From Spartobacteria bacterium (GTDB taxonomy: Bacteria > Verrucomicrobiota > Verrucomicrobiia > Chthoniobacterales > UBA10450), in the NCBI GenBank assembly GCA_003169695.1, contig PNAS01000075.1, positions 23,035 through 87,034 of the forward strand: a stretch of 64,000 bases of DNA, read 5' to 3'. A program made the translations under genes and the position numbers. The stretch's first letter is position 1. Each line of letters starts with the position of its first letter. This document shows, piece after piece, positions 8,080 through 16,538 of this stretch. A model generated the notes under the pieces. The model saw only the letters and a list, made by a program, of their open reading frames with translations. It made no database searches and had not been told where the DNA came from.

Positions 8080-9861
8080 ATGAGTCCGCGCGACTTTCTT
8101 GCCGAGCTGAAGCGACGTAACGTTGTCCGCACGGCGGTTCTCTATCTCGGCGCTGTATGGGCGCTCGCGCAAGGTATTTCGCAACTGGGACCATCGCTCG
8201 GTGCGCCCGAGTGGGCGACGCGTTGGTTTCTCGTAGCTGCGGGGATCGGGTTTCCTTTTTGGCTTGCCTTCGCCTGGTTCTACGAATTCACGCCGGAAGG
8301 TCTGAAGCGCGAAAGTGAGATCGATCCCGCTGAATCGATCGAGCAACACGCCGGGGGACGCAAGCTCGACTTCGCGATCATCGGCGTGCTGGCTGTCGCA
8401 GTCGTGCTCCTGCTGACGGACCGTTTCGTTTTGCGCCATGGAGTTAACGAGACGGCGGCCTTGGGGATCAGCGAAAAGTCGATCGCTGTTCTGCCGTTCG
8501 TTAATATGAGTGAGGACAAGGCGAACGAGTTTTTCTCCGACGGCATCTCCGAGGAGCTGCTCAATTTGCTGGCCAAGGTGCCGCATCTTCAAGTGGCAGC
8601 ACGTACTTCGTCGTTCTCTTTCAAAGGCAAGCAGGTCGAGATTCCGGAAATCGCGCGGCAGCTCCACGTGGCCAACGTGCTCGAGGGATCAGTGCGCAAG
8701 AGCGGCGATCAATTGCGAATCACGGCCCAGCTGGTCCGCGCGGCCGAGGGTTACCATCTATGGTCGGAAACCTACGACCGCAAGCTCGACGACATCTTTA
8801 AGATCCAAGACGAGATCGCGGGCGAGGTGGTAAAGCAGTTGAAAGTAACGCTACTCGGCGCCGCGCCGGCTGCACGCCAAACCGATCCGCAAGCGTATGC
8901 TCTTTACCTCCAAGCCCAGCAGCTTGGGCGGCAGTTCACTCCGGACGCGTTCAAACGATCTGACGCCCTTTACCGCCAGGTGCTCGCAATCGATCCGAGC
9001 TATGCCCCGGCTTGGAATAGGCTATCCGCGAATTTAGCCAATGAGGCGATTATGGGCCTGCTGGCAAACAAGGAGGCTTTCGCCGGGTCGCGTGAGGCAG
9101 CGGCGAAAGCGCTCGCGATTGATCCGGATTACGCCTCAGCACACGCCACACTTGGTTTGATAGCGTTGTATCAAAATGACTTCGCGGAAGCGGCGAAGCA
9201 TTTCGAACGCGCACTAGCCCTCGATGCCACCGATGTGACCGTGCTTGCCAATACCGCGTCGTTTCTTATGGAACTCGGACGCTTGGATGATGCGCTGACC
9301 CTGTATCACACTGCTATTCGCCGCGATCCGGTGAATGTGTCGGCTCTGTACAATCTCGGCACGAATCAGCGGATCGCCGGCCAATATGATGCCGCGATCG
9401 AGTCCTTCCACACGGTGCTTAACCTGAGCCCGGGTCAAGGGGGCGCGCACGCGCTACTTGGAATAACGCTTGTTCTCAAGGGCGACGCGCGAGCCGGGAT
9501 AGCCGAGATCGAACAGGAAAAAAATGAATACCTTCGCATGCTTGGCTCGCCTATGGCCTATCACGCGCTTGGACGTAACGCCGATTCCGACCAGGCGCTC
9601 ACGGCGCTGATTGCAAAATACGGCAAGGAATCGCCCTATTTCATCGCCCAGCAATATGCCTTCCGCGGTGAAGCTGACAAGGCCTTCGAGTGGCTTGACA
9701 AAGCGGCCGAAGACAAAGACCCGGGCCTCTCTGAGATCGCGCTCGAGAACCTGTTTGACAAAATTCGCTCCGACCCGCGCTGGCTGCCCTTCCTGCGTAA
9801 GCTCGGTCGGGCCCCCGAGCAACTCGCCACAGTCCAATTCAAGGTCAACCTCCCGCCGTAA
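8080..9861 (+). CDS. Membrane-anchored TolB-like/TPR protein (paralogue A)
   Basis: A 593-residue protein. Residues 1-85 (FLAELKRRNVVRTAVLYLG onward) hold two membrane helices and end in FTPEGLKRE. A third helix is at about 104-122. A FlgO/TolB-like domain starts at KSIAVLPFVNMSEDKANEF (about 132-250). Tetratricopeptide repeats follow from about 270 to the end (for example AYALYLQAQQLGRQFTPDAF). Paralogues lie at 10362-12212 and 23938-25959. In related genomes such modules often follow adenylate-cyclase or winged-helix domains, which this copy lacks. It probably acts as a periplasmic or cytoplasmic interaction scaffold. It is the only intact gene between the two tRNA-like direct repeats. Confidence 0.85.
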   Translation: MSPRDFLAELKRRNVVRTAVLYLGAVWALAQGISQLGPSLGAPEWATRWFLVAAGIGFPFWLAFAWFYEFTPEGLKRESEIDPAESIEQHAGGRKLDFAIIGVLAVAVVLLLTDRFVLRHGVNETAALGISEKSIAVLPFVNMSEDKANEFFSDGISEELLNLLAKVPHLQVAARTSSFSFKGKQVEIPEIARQLHVANVLEGSVRKSGDQLRITAQLVRAAEGYHLWSETYDRKLDDIFKIQDEIAGEVVKQLKVTLLGAAPAARQTDPQAYALYLQAQQLGRQFTPDAFKRSDALYRQVLAIDPSYAPAWNRLSANLANEAIMGLLANKEAFAGSREAAAKALAIDPDYASAHATLGLIALYQNDFAEAAKHFERALALDATDVTVLANTASFLMELGRLDDALTLYHTAIRRDPVNVSALYNLGTNQRIAGQYDAAIESFHTVLNLSPGQGGAHALLGITLVLKGDARAGIAEIEQEKNEYLRMLGSPMAYHALGRNADSDQALTALIAKYGKESPYFIAQQYAFRGEADKAFEWLDKAAEDKDPGLSEIALENLFDKIRSDPRWLPFLRKLGRAPEQLATVQFKVNLPP

Positions 9862-9880
9862 GCAGTGACCCCGAAGAACG

Positions 9881-10002
9881 CGGACTCGCCGCATTATGTT
9901 CACCGATATGGTGGGCTACAGCGCGCTCTCGAGTTGTTGGAAGGCCAGCTGCCTGCGGAAAATTTATTGATGGCAGGCTCGGCTGATGGAGAGCCGTACT
10001 GA
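9881..10002 (+). pseudogene. Remnant of an adenylate/guanylate cyclase catalytic domain
   Basis: Bases 9884-9930 encode RRIMFTDMVGYSAL, the hallmark start of class III cyclase domains, including the metal-binding Asp. The frame then shifts to LELLEGQLPAENLLMAGSAD and a stop at 10002. In intact homologues the two parts are joined as MFTDMVGYSAL-(about 9)-LELLEEH, so a short deletion is likely. The fragment follows the TolB/TPR gene by 20 bases. Whole cyclase-TolB-TPR fusions are known in related bacteria. Confidence 0.5.
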
Positions 10003-10175
10003 AGTTGACCAAAGCAGCTTGGAATTCCGAGATCGCAAACCTAGCAGATCGAAAACTAGTCAGACTGACCTCGTAAACTGCAGAATCACAAAAAGGTCCT
10101 GGAGCAGGGTTCGACCCTCGTAGAATCAAGACTTCTTACGCACGTTTCTTGGCCATTTTAGCCGAATTTCACAAA

Positions 10176-10201
10176 AGGGGAACGGACCCCCTAGGCTCCA
10201 G
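10176..10201 (+). repeat. 26-bp direct repeat, copy 2 (tRNA-3'-end-like)
   Basis: This is the second copy of the element at 7595-7620. The T-loop positions differ (three changes), but the last 15 bases are identical, including AGGCTCCAG. About 2.58 kb lie between the two copies. Immediately beyond this copy stands a fragment of another TolB/TPR gene. Confidence 0.5.
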
Positions 10202-10227
10202 GGATTTCTGTATTACATTAACGATCC

Positions 10228-10290
10228 TTACTTTGGTTTTTCCTCGCAGAGTTTTTCGAAGCGCGGATCTATGCCGATGAATAAAGCGTG
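10228..10290 (-). pseudogene. C-terminal remnant of a TolB/TPR gene
   Basis: The minus strand encodes IDPRFEKLCEEKPK and a stop at 10228. It matches the last residues of paralogue C (GDPRFQKLCEEKKP at 23938). No longer open frame continues upstream. This is a short leftover of a fourth family member. Confidence 0.6.
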
Positions 10291-10361
10291 CCCGATCTCA
10301 AACTGAATTTGTTTCTACTTCGGCCATCCGGCGCGATTGTAGGCGTTTGCCGGAAGCGCCT

Positions 10362-12212
10362 CTACTCATTTTTCACTGGCACTGAGCTTTGAAATATTTT
10401 GTTAACGAGCGCTTGGAAGCGTGAATCAGAATGCAGCTTATCGAATTGAGGTTGAATGTTTATAAACACGAGGAAATCGTCAGATTCCTCGTAGGCTTTT
10501 GCTAACCAAGCCAAAGCCTGCTCCTTATCCCCAAGTATTGAATAGATGTCGGCCAGCCCTGTCGCAGTAGCACTACCTTGTTCGTATAATTTTTTTGCCG
10601 ACTCCAGTCTGCCTTGCCAGTAAATCGGACCGCGCAAGGCTCCGTAAGCATTCTGCAACGGACCGGTCATGGCATACCACGCGCGTGGAGCGTCACCGCC
10701 GGCAAGCTCAAAGGCTTGTCCGCGGTGCGCAAGGTCGATAGCTTTCTCGTGCTCCGCAAGCGCTTCGTTAAATCGGCCCGTCCGATCATACGCCTCAGCC
10801 AAAGCAAAGTGAGCAAAAGGAAAATTGGAATCCATTTCTACCGCCTTGGTGAAGTATTCAATCGCCCGATCGTACCGTCTTGAATAAAGATAGGGACAAC
10901 CTAGTTCGGTATTAATGATTATGGAAAAGGGATCCAGTTCCTTCGCCTTCTCCATCTCTAAAATAGCCTCGTCATGCCTCCCCACCAGTGATAAGTAAAT
11001 CGAATACCATTGATGCCCGGTGGAGTAGTTCGGATTCCGCTCAAGACCGCGCTTAAACTCCGGCTCGGCGGCTTTCGCCCATTTATGCCAGACCCTCACA
11101 TTGGCTAGCGCGATGTGCGCTTCAGCGAGTTTATCGTCGATCTCAAGGGCCTTTATAGCGGCGGCCTCCGCCTTCGGGTACGCTTCCTTTCCCGGCGTCC
11201 GACTGTAATTTGGAAGGACGGCATAGGCATCGGCCAGTCCGGCGTAAGCCGGTCCGTAGGCCGGATCTTTGTCGATAGCTTGGTTAAAGTAGTCAATCGA
11301 TGTCTTGAGGCCATCGCTTGTCCGCTTGTTCCAGAAATATCTTCCTTTTAGGTAAAGTTGATGTGCTTCAGAGTTTTCTGTCGGTTGATTACGAATTGCC
11401 TCTTCTTCCCGGCCGGTGAGTTTTGCTCGCAACTGATCAGCGATGGCTTTGGCCACCTCACTCTCGACTGCAAAGATGTCGGTCAGTTTGCGATCAAAGG
11501 TATCGGCCCAAAGATGAGAATCATTGGCTGCTTTAATCAGCTGCACGTTCACCCGCACCGCATCGCCATTCTTCTGCACGCTTCCTTCCACGATGTTGGC
11601 AACGCCAAGTTGCCTGGCGATCTCAGGCAGGTTTTCCGGCGCGCTCTTGTAATGCTCCGTAGAAGTGCGCGAGATCACCTTCAAATCGGCGATCTTGGAT
11701 AAGCGGGTCAGAATTTCGTCCTGGATGCCGTCGGCAAAGTAGGCGTTCGCTTTGTCTTCGCTCCGGTTTTCGAAAGGCAACACCGCGATCGATTTTTCAA
11801 CGATTCCCGTCGCCACGGTGGACACTTTCCTCGATCCATTGATGAGCCCGACGCGCTCGGCCGCCAAGTAAGCAACGGCAGCGAGCAATAGTGCGCCTAG
11901 GACATAGTTGAGCTTGCGATCGATGCCGAGCCGGTCGCGTCGCGCTCCTGGCGCTTCACCACTCGTTGGCAACGCTCCGGTTCGCACGATACCCTCCGAG
12001 GTGATGTCGAAGAGCCAGGCCAGAATGAGGGTAATGGGAAATCCGGCGACGATCACGAGCACGATAATTCGCTGCGCCAGCACCGACACCTCGAAAATGG
12101 GGAAGACCTGCGTAACGACCTGCACGAGTAACCAACCGGCGACGGCATAGGCTGCGCCCACCTTGTAAACATGGCGTCGCTGGAGCTCGGCGAAAAAGTT
12201 GCGCGGGTTCAT
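10362..12212 (-). CDS. Membrane-anchored TolB-like/TPR protein (paralogue B)
   Basis: About 616 residues. The ATG at 12212 is preferred to a GTG six bases upstream because AGGTAA then sits six bases before it. The N-terminus (MNPRNFFAELQRRHVYKVGA) leads into two membrane helices, with FDITSEGIVRTG after them and a third helix at about 102-120. The TolB/FlgO-like domain begins KSIAVLPFENRSEDKANAYF. Six to eight TPR-like repeats follow to the C-terminus. It is closer in N-terminal sequence to paralogue C than to A. The start overlaps the stop of an N-terminal stub of another family member (ATGA). Its role is probably assembly or signalling at the inner membrane, but this is not shown. Confidence 0.85.
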   Translation of the reverse strand: MNPRNFFAELQRRHVYKVGAAYAVAGWLLVQVVTQVFPIFEVSVLAQRIIVLVIVAGFPITLILAWLFDITSEGIVRTGALPTSGEAPGARRDRLGIDRKLNYVLGALLLAAVAYLAAERVGLINGSRKVSTVATGIVEKSIAVLPFENRSEDKANAYFADGIQDEILTRLSKIADLKVISRTSTEHYKSAPENLPEIARQLGVANIVEGSVQKNGDAVRVNVQLIKAANDSHLWADTFDRKLTDIFAVESEVAKAIADQLRAKLTGREEEAIRNQPTENSEAHQLYLKGRYFWNKRTSDGLKTSIDYFNQAIDKDPAYGPAYAGLADAYAVLPNYSRTPGKEAYPKAEAAAIKALEIDDKLAEAHIALANVRVWHKWAKAAEPEFKRGLERNPNYSTGHQWYSIYLSLVGRHDEAILEMEKAKELDPFSIIINTELGCPYLYSRRYDRAIEYFTKAVEMDSNFPFAHFALAEAYDRTGRFNEALAEHEKAIDLAHRGQAFELAGGDAPRAWYAMTGPLQNAYGALRGPIYWQGRLESAKKLYEQGSATATGLADIYSILGDKEQALAWLAKAYEESDDFLVFINIQPQFDKLHSDSRFQALVNKIFQSSVPVKNE

Positions 12213-12382
12213 TGACACTTACCTGGGCAGAAAGTGAAAGGGTCCGTCTTTGATTCTCGGCAGTCAATTCGCCGCATCGTGCTTGCCACCTGGATCAGAA
12301 GCCACGCTCCGACGAGAGAGAGTCCCGCCACGCGGATGACATTGCGCCGCTTCAGTTCGGCGAAGAAGTTGGGCGGGTTCAT
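12209..12382 (-). pseudogene. N-terminal stub of a TolB/TPR paralogue
   Basis: The minus strand starts MNPPNFFAELKRRNVIRVAG, then LSLVGAWLLIQVAS, the standard beginning of this family. It then continues into unrelated residues and stops at 12209, one base into the ATG of the complete paralogue (ATGA). The first membrane helix is present and everything after it is lost. It may still be translated as a 57-residue leader peptide coupled to the next gene. More simply, it is the scar of recombination between paralogues. Confidence 0.6.
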
Positions 12383-12603
12383 CGCCAGTGCCGCTGATAG
12401 TAGCGCTCTGACGAAATTCGGGAAGTGGAATTCCGCCGTTTGCGTCGGTGCACCAATGCCGAACTCGAAGCCGGCATTCCGCCGCAAGAGAAGGGTAGGC
12501 ACCCCCGGAAGCCCCTCCCTTTAGCGAAATTAAAACGAAAAATCGTTAGGGTCGCCACACCGTCTTATAGCCACAAATACGCGCGTGCGCGACGGTGACC
12601 AAC

Positions 12604-15012
12604 TTACGGGGCCCCGTTATCGTAAACTTCCACCAGGCCGACACCAGTGCCGTCATCCAGTCCCGCAAGCAGCGCCGTATAAGCACCCGGCGGCAACGTC
12701 GCCGCTATGGCGGACTCCAGATCGTTGCCCGGCGCAAGTCCCGCCGCGGTGATTTCCGCCGCTTGCGCTGCGTTATCCTGCCAGTCGTCATCGGAGATGA
12801 GCAGCGTTCCGTTGCTGTTGCGCAACTCCAACGTTGGATTGGCCAGCGCATCAGGCACCCCGAACGCAATGAGACTGGGACCCAGTCCGCGAATTATAAC
12901 TCTGTCGTCGCCCCCCCTGTTCCCCAGCGTGAAGCCCGCGATCACGATGTCGCTTCCTGTCCCGCAGAACGCGCGCGTGCTAATATTGCCCAGTTTCGAG
13001 AGAGCGGCCTGATCAAGGTCATAAACTTCAACCAAGGCGACACCCGAGGTGTTATTCTTGCCTCTCACGATCGCGGTATACGCTCCGGGAGCTAAGGTGG
13101 CATCAATCGCTGATTCGAGATTATTGGTCGGCGGGATGCCGTCGGCTATGATCAGAGCTTCCTGCATGGGGTCGTCTCTCCAGTTGTCGTCCGTGATGGT
13201 GACAAATGCGCCGGGACCGTGCAGCTCCAGCACCGGGTCAGCGAGCGCGTCGGGGACACCGAATTGTGCCAGCGAAGGTCCAATGGCCCGGAGGAGGACA
13301 TGTTTCGGAACGGTGCCCGTGATGATGAAGCCGCCGATGCCAACATTATCACCGGTCTGAACCAGGATGCGCGTCGAGAGGTTGATAGCCTGCGCCGCCG
13401 ACGCCGGTGTTGGTGTCGCTGTGGGCGTAGCCGTCGGTGTTGTCGTGGGTGTCGGACTCGGTGTTGCGGTTGGGGTTGGACTCGGTGTCGGAGTTACAGT
13501 TGGAGTTGGAGTCGGTATTGGGGTCGGCGTCGGCGTTGGCGTCGAAGGAGTCGGTGTGGCTGAGGGTGTCGGAGTAGGTATTCCCCCAGGAGTGACGCGA
13601 ACGTAATAAATATCCTCCTCGAGATTAAACGTGGCGGTATACGCGACATCGCCTCCGGCATTGTCGGAAACGATTGTGATGTAATCGCCCATCTTGTTCT
13701 GAGCCGGATAACCGAGGAAGGGGTTGAACGAATTGCTCACCACCACGTTGGGCGACCACGTATCGCCTGCGTCCGTGCTGAAAGAATAGAAGAGCTGCGA
13801 ATCGGTATTGTTCGCGGCGTTCCGCGTGTCCAGCCAAACGGAATCAATCCGCCCATTCGGCGCGACTGAAAGCGTGCCGAGCCAGTGCCATTTGTTGTGA
13901 TTAACAGGATCGTCGTTGACCCGCTTGGGGGCGTTGAAGGTTTGTCCGCTGTCTGTGCTGCGCACGAACATGACGTCGCTCCCAGTGTTGAAGCCGGTCG
14001 GCTGCACGCTCGCCATCATGTAAACATTGTTATTAGAACTGGTGCCCGAACGATCCGCCACCAGGAAAACCTGCCCGATCAGTCCTTCCGGATTTATCGT
14101 ATCAAAGTAATCGATAACGCCGCCCATGTTGACTGCGGTGCTTTGGTCGAAACTGGGTGTCACGGCCCCGTTCTTTGCATTGGTCGAACGAAGGCACCAA
14201 AACTGGGTCAAGGAAGTGGTTACGCCGCCGAAAAAGAGGTTGCCGTTCGAGTCCACGTCGGGCGTTCCCCACTGGGGAGCGTTGGGAATGGTGATCGGAT
14301 TCATCCAGGTGAACCCGCCGTCGGTGGAACGGCTAAATTCCCCGGGAGCGTAAGGGCTGGAGTTATCCCAAAACTGGTATTGGAATCCGTGACCGGTGCT
14401 GGTCGGGTTATTGTCAATTGCGAACCACTGCTTGTCGCCCCCCTTGGCGGGTGCAATGTTCGTGAAAGTCTGGCCGCCGTCGAGCGAGCGCCAGAGGGTG
14501 ACGTCAAATGTCTCCAAAAGGCTGAGAAAGAGGAAACGCCCCGTGTCATCGGAGCGCAACACCGGGTCGCTCCGGAAAACGTTGTTCTCGAGCACGCCCG
14601 GGAAAGTCCAGGTCGCACCGCCATCGCTGGTATATCCATAGCCGCCCTGCCGGAAGTTGGAAGTAACGCTATCGAACTGCCTCCAACCGATTACCATCCT
14701 ATTGTGGTTGGTGGGGTCCACGCTGATAGACGGCTCGTTCGCCGCGTCGCCCGTGGTGTTCTGTCCGCTCCCGTTGACGTTGACCTGATGACTTATGAAG
14801 GGGCCTTCCTGCGAGACCATTCCGGGCGAAACTCCTATTCCCCACAACGGGGACGGAGCGGGCGGATTGTCGTATTCTTCGAGTGGCTCGGTCGGAAGTG
14901 GCTTCTTCGGCGCGGTCTGGCCTGAAGCGAAAGCAGTTGCAAGCAGGAAAACCAGACAAGTAAAAAAGCTCGCCTTCGACACTCTAAAACACCTCAAGCT
15001 GAATACGAGCAT
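12604..15012 (-). CDS. Large secreted BNR-repeat protein with Pro/Thr linker and duplicated tail
   Basis: An 802-residue protein. A signal peptide spans about residues 14-31 ([16 protein letters not shown]). Residues 60-470 form a sialidase-like propeller with Asp boxes such as [30 protein letters not shown] and [10 protein letters not shown]. No sialidase Arg triad or FRIP motif is evident, so enzymatic activity is doubtful. A Pro/Thr/Ser-rich linker of about 65 residues follows (about 475-540). Two tail units of about 115 residues end the protein, each with [13 protein letters not shown] and a [12 protein letters not shown] motif, as in many verrucomicrobial exported proteins. The tail may serve sorting or surface attachment (inference). 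A remnant of the same tail is at 7197-7603. Confidence 0.85.
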   Translation of the reverse strand: MLVFSLRCFRVSKASFFTCLVFLLATAFASGQTAPKKPLPTEPLEEYDNPPAPSPLWGIGVSPGMVSQEGPFISHQVNVNGSGQNTTGDAANEPSISVDPTNHNRMVIGWRQFDSVTSNFRQGGYGYTSDGGATWTFPGVLENNVFRSDPVLRSDDTGRFLFLSLLETFDVTLWRSLDGGQTFTNIAPAKGGDKQWFAIDNNPTSTGHGFQYQFWDNSSPYAPGEFSRSTDGGFTWMNPITIPNAPQWGTPDVDSNGNLFFGGVTTSLTQFWCLRSTNAKNGAVTPSFDQSTAVNMGGVIDYFDTINPEGLIGQVFLVADRSGTSSNNNVYMMASVQPTGFNTGSDVMFVRSTDSGQTFNAPKRVNDDPVNHNKWHWLGTLSVAPNGRIDSVWLDTRNAANNTDSQLFYSFSTDAGDTWSPNVVVSNSFNPFLGYPAQNKMGDYITIVSDNAGGDVAYTATFNLEEDIYYVRVTPGGIPTPTPSATPTPSTPTPTPTPIPTPTPTVTPTPSPTPTATPSPTPTTTPTATPTATPTPASAAQAINLSTRILVQTGDNVGIGGFIITGTVPKHVLLRAIGPSLAQFGVPDALADPVLELHGPGAFVTITDDNWRDDPMQEALIIADGIPPTNNLESAIDATLAPGAYTAIVRGKNNTSGVALVEVYDLDQAALSKLGNISTRAFCGTGSDIVIAGFTLGNRGGDDRVIIRGLGPSLIAFGVPDALANPTLELRNSNGTLLISDDDWQDNAAQAAEITAAGLAPGNDLESAIAATLPPGAYTALLAGLDDGTGVGLVEVYDNGAP

Positions 15013-15214
15013 CGTATAACATAGATCAACATCGACCGGGCGTCCGGCGAATTTCTCGACGTTCGCCGCAATTCACTTTTCGGTTTCGAGTGTGTCTTGG
15101 TCATTCTGCCATTCGAAGATTTGAATTTGTTTCGGATTTCGCGATTCGAATTTTCCGAAATTGTAGAGCCGGCCTTGCCGTCTCCCTCTTCATTCGATGT
15201 TCGACGGCGCCAGG

Positions 15215-15421
15215 CTGCGAAAAAGGCCGAACGCGTTTCCCTCGCGGACATCTACGACGCGGTGGAATCCCCGTCGGTAATTCTCGTCAACGAACGCAAA
15301 GCGTTAAAGGAGTGCCATGTGAGCTTGCAATATGAAGAGCATCATGAGCCGCGTGGCCCAGAGCACCAAGCAGGCCGTCAGAAAACACCTGACCGGCATC
15401 ACCCTGGCCCAACTCGTCCGC
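15215..15421 (+). pseudogene. Frameshifted remnant of an Rrf2-family regulator
   Basis: One frame encodes AKKAERVSLADIYDAVESPS, which matches the middle of Rrf2 regulators (the SLADI-x-AVE motif). The next frame from about 15326 encodes CNMKSIMSRVAQSTKQAVRK followed by HLTGITLAQLVR, which matches the C-terminal dimerisation helix and the TLADL-type end. There is a frameshift between them, and the winged-helix N-terminus is not recognisable. The surrounding 15013-15595 interval holds nothing else that I can support. Confidence 0.45.
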
Positions 15422-15595
15422 AAAGTGTGCGTTCAGGACAAGGCGATTCGTTCCAAACGTTGATTGGAAACGCCCGCTTCCATTTTCGACAATTGTCGCA
15501 GTCTGGCGTCGTTCGATTTCCGCGACGACCACCGGTAACTGAATGTTAGATGTTTAGACGCGACGCGACCCCATCCCCCCGCTGGAGCAATGCTC

Positions 15596-16414
15596 CTACG
15601 CCGAGCGAGGCACGATTACGGGTGCGATTTCCTCAATGATCCGTTCAATAATCGGATACTGCGGATTCGCGTTGAACGAAACACGATAGGAATGGTGCCG
15701 GTGTAGATCCACAGCTACCTCCGCGGACGTAAAAGCGGACGCTTTTTGTAGGACTTCCCCAGATTGCTCATCACAGACTTCGAAATAGATCTTGTGGTCG
15801 GATCGGCCCAGCAAGCGAGTACGATAGATTCGTATCAGAACTTCTTGACCGTGGGCTGCAAACAGTGACGCGGCACGTTTGGAGCCTGCCTTCGATCGCC
15901 CAACCTTTCCGGGTCTGAATCCACGATCAACGCTCCAAGGCTCAGATGAGGCGGCCTTGGCCGATTTGTCGACAGCCTTTAATATCAGCGACTTTTTGCC
16001 GAGCATCCATTTCAGCTCAGTCCGCACCTTGACCTTACCGCGAAGAGACAGAAGATTTTTCCAGAGGTCGCGATTTTCAACCGGCCTCCCCTCAAGGTTT
16101 CGCCACCCGTTTTTTCGCCACTGCTCGGCAAGAAAAAAGCAGTCGTGAACGTACTTCGAGTCGGTGACAATCTGTACTCGTTCGACCCGCAAATCGTAGC
16201 CCTGTTTGCGCACGTACTCGAATGCCCGAATGCATGCCAGCAGTTCCATTCGGTTATTTGTAGTTTCTTGAAAGCCTTCCTGAAACAGCGGTTCATCGGG
16301 ACAATTCCAATCGCTCGGAAACTCGACCCAAGCCGCCAGGCCCCCGGCACCTCCCGGATTGTCTTTAGCAGACCCGTCGATGTAACTTTTGAGAGCGTGC
16401 GGGTCGAGCGACAT
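15596..16414 (-). CDS. RNase H-like protein with C-terminal extension
   Basis: A 272-residue protein. Residues 9-155 form an RNase HI fold with the four carboxylates in place: D13 (YIDGSAKDNPGGAGG), E57 (TNNRMELLACIRAF), D85 (IVTDSKYVHDC) and D149 (LKAVDKSAK). The WRNLEGRPVENRDLW segment matches the basic protrusion region of RNase HI. The catalytic set predicts cleavage of the RNA strand in RNA:DNA hybrids. Residues 160-272 are an extra domain that I do not recognise, starting with a basic stretch. It is 124 bases downstream of the OLD-like ATPase on the same strand, so it may belong to the same cassette. A housekeeping RNase HI is usually about 150 residues. Confidence 0.75.
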   Translation of the reverse strand: MSLDPHALKSYIDGSAKDNPGGAGGLAAWVEFPSDWNCPDEPLFQEGFQETTNNRMELLACIRAFEYVRKQGYDLRVERVQIVTDSKYVHDCFFLAEQWRKNGWRNLEGRPVENRDLWKNLLSLRGKVKVRTELKWMLGKKSLILKAVDKSAKAASSEPWSVDRGFRPGKVGRSKAGSKRAASLFAAHGQEVLIRIYRTRLLGRSDHKIYFEVCDEQSGEVLQKASAFTSAEVAVDLHRHHSYRVSFNANPQYPIIERIIEEIAPVIVPRSA

Positions 16415-16538
16415 CGTTTAGCTCTACATTAGTCTTTTCTCGCTCGTTCTCCCATGATTGTGAAATCACTAACGCCATGGCGGATGACTTTTTAGTCGTA
16501 CTTCCTAGGTTGCGGGAAAAATGGTGTGCAGGTGAACG

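Noticed and set aside
13367..13606. Plus-strand ORF rich in Val-Gly repeats
   Set aside because: It is the antisense of the Pro/Thr linker of the secreted BNR protein at 12604-15012; simple-repeat DNA gives open frames on both strands.
13885..14925. 346-codon plus-strand ORF
   Set aside because: It is antisense to the BNR propeller region of the protein at 12604-15012; Asp-box motifs support the minus strand.
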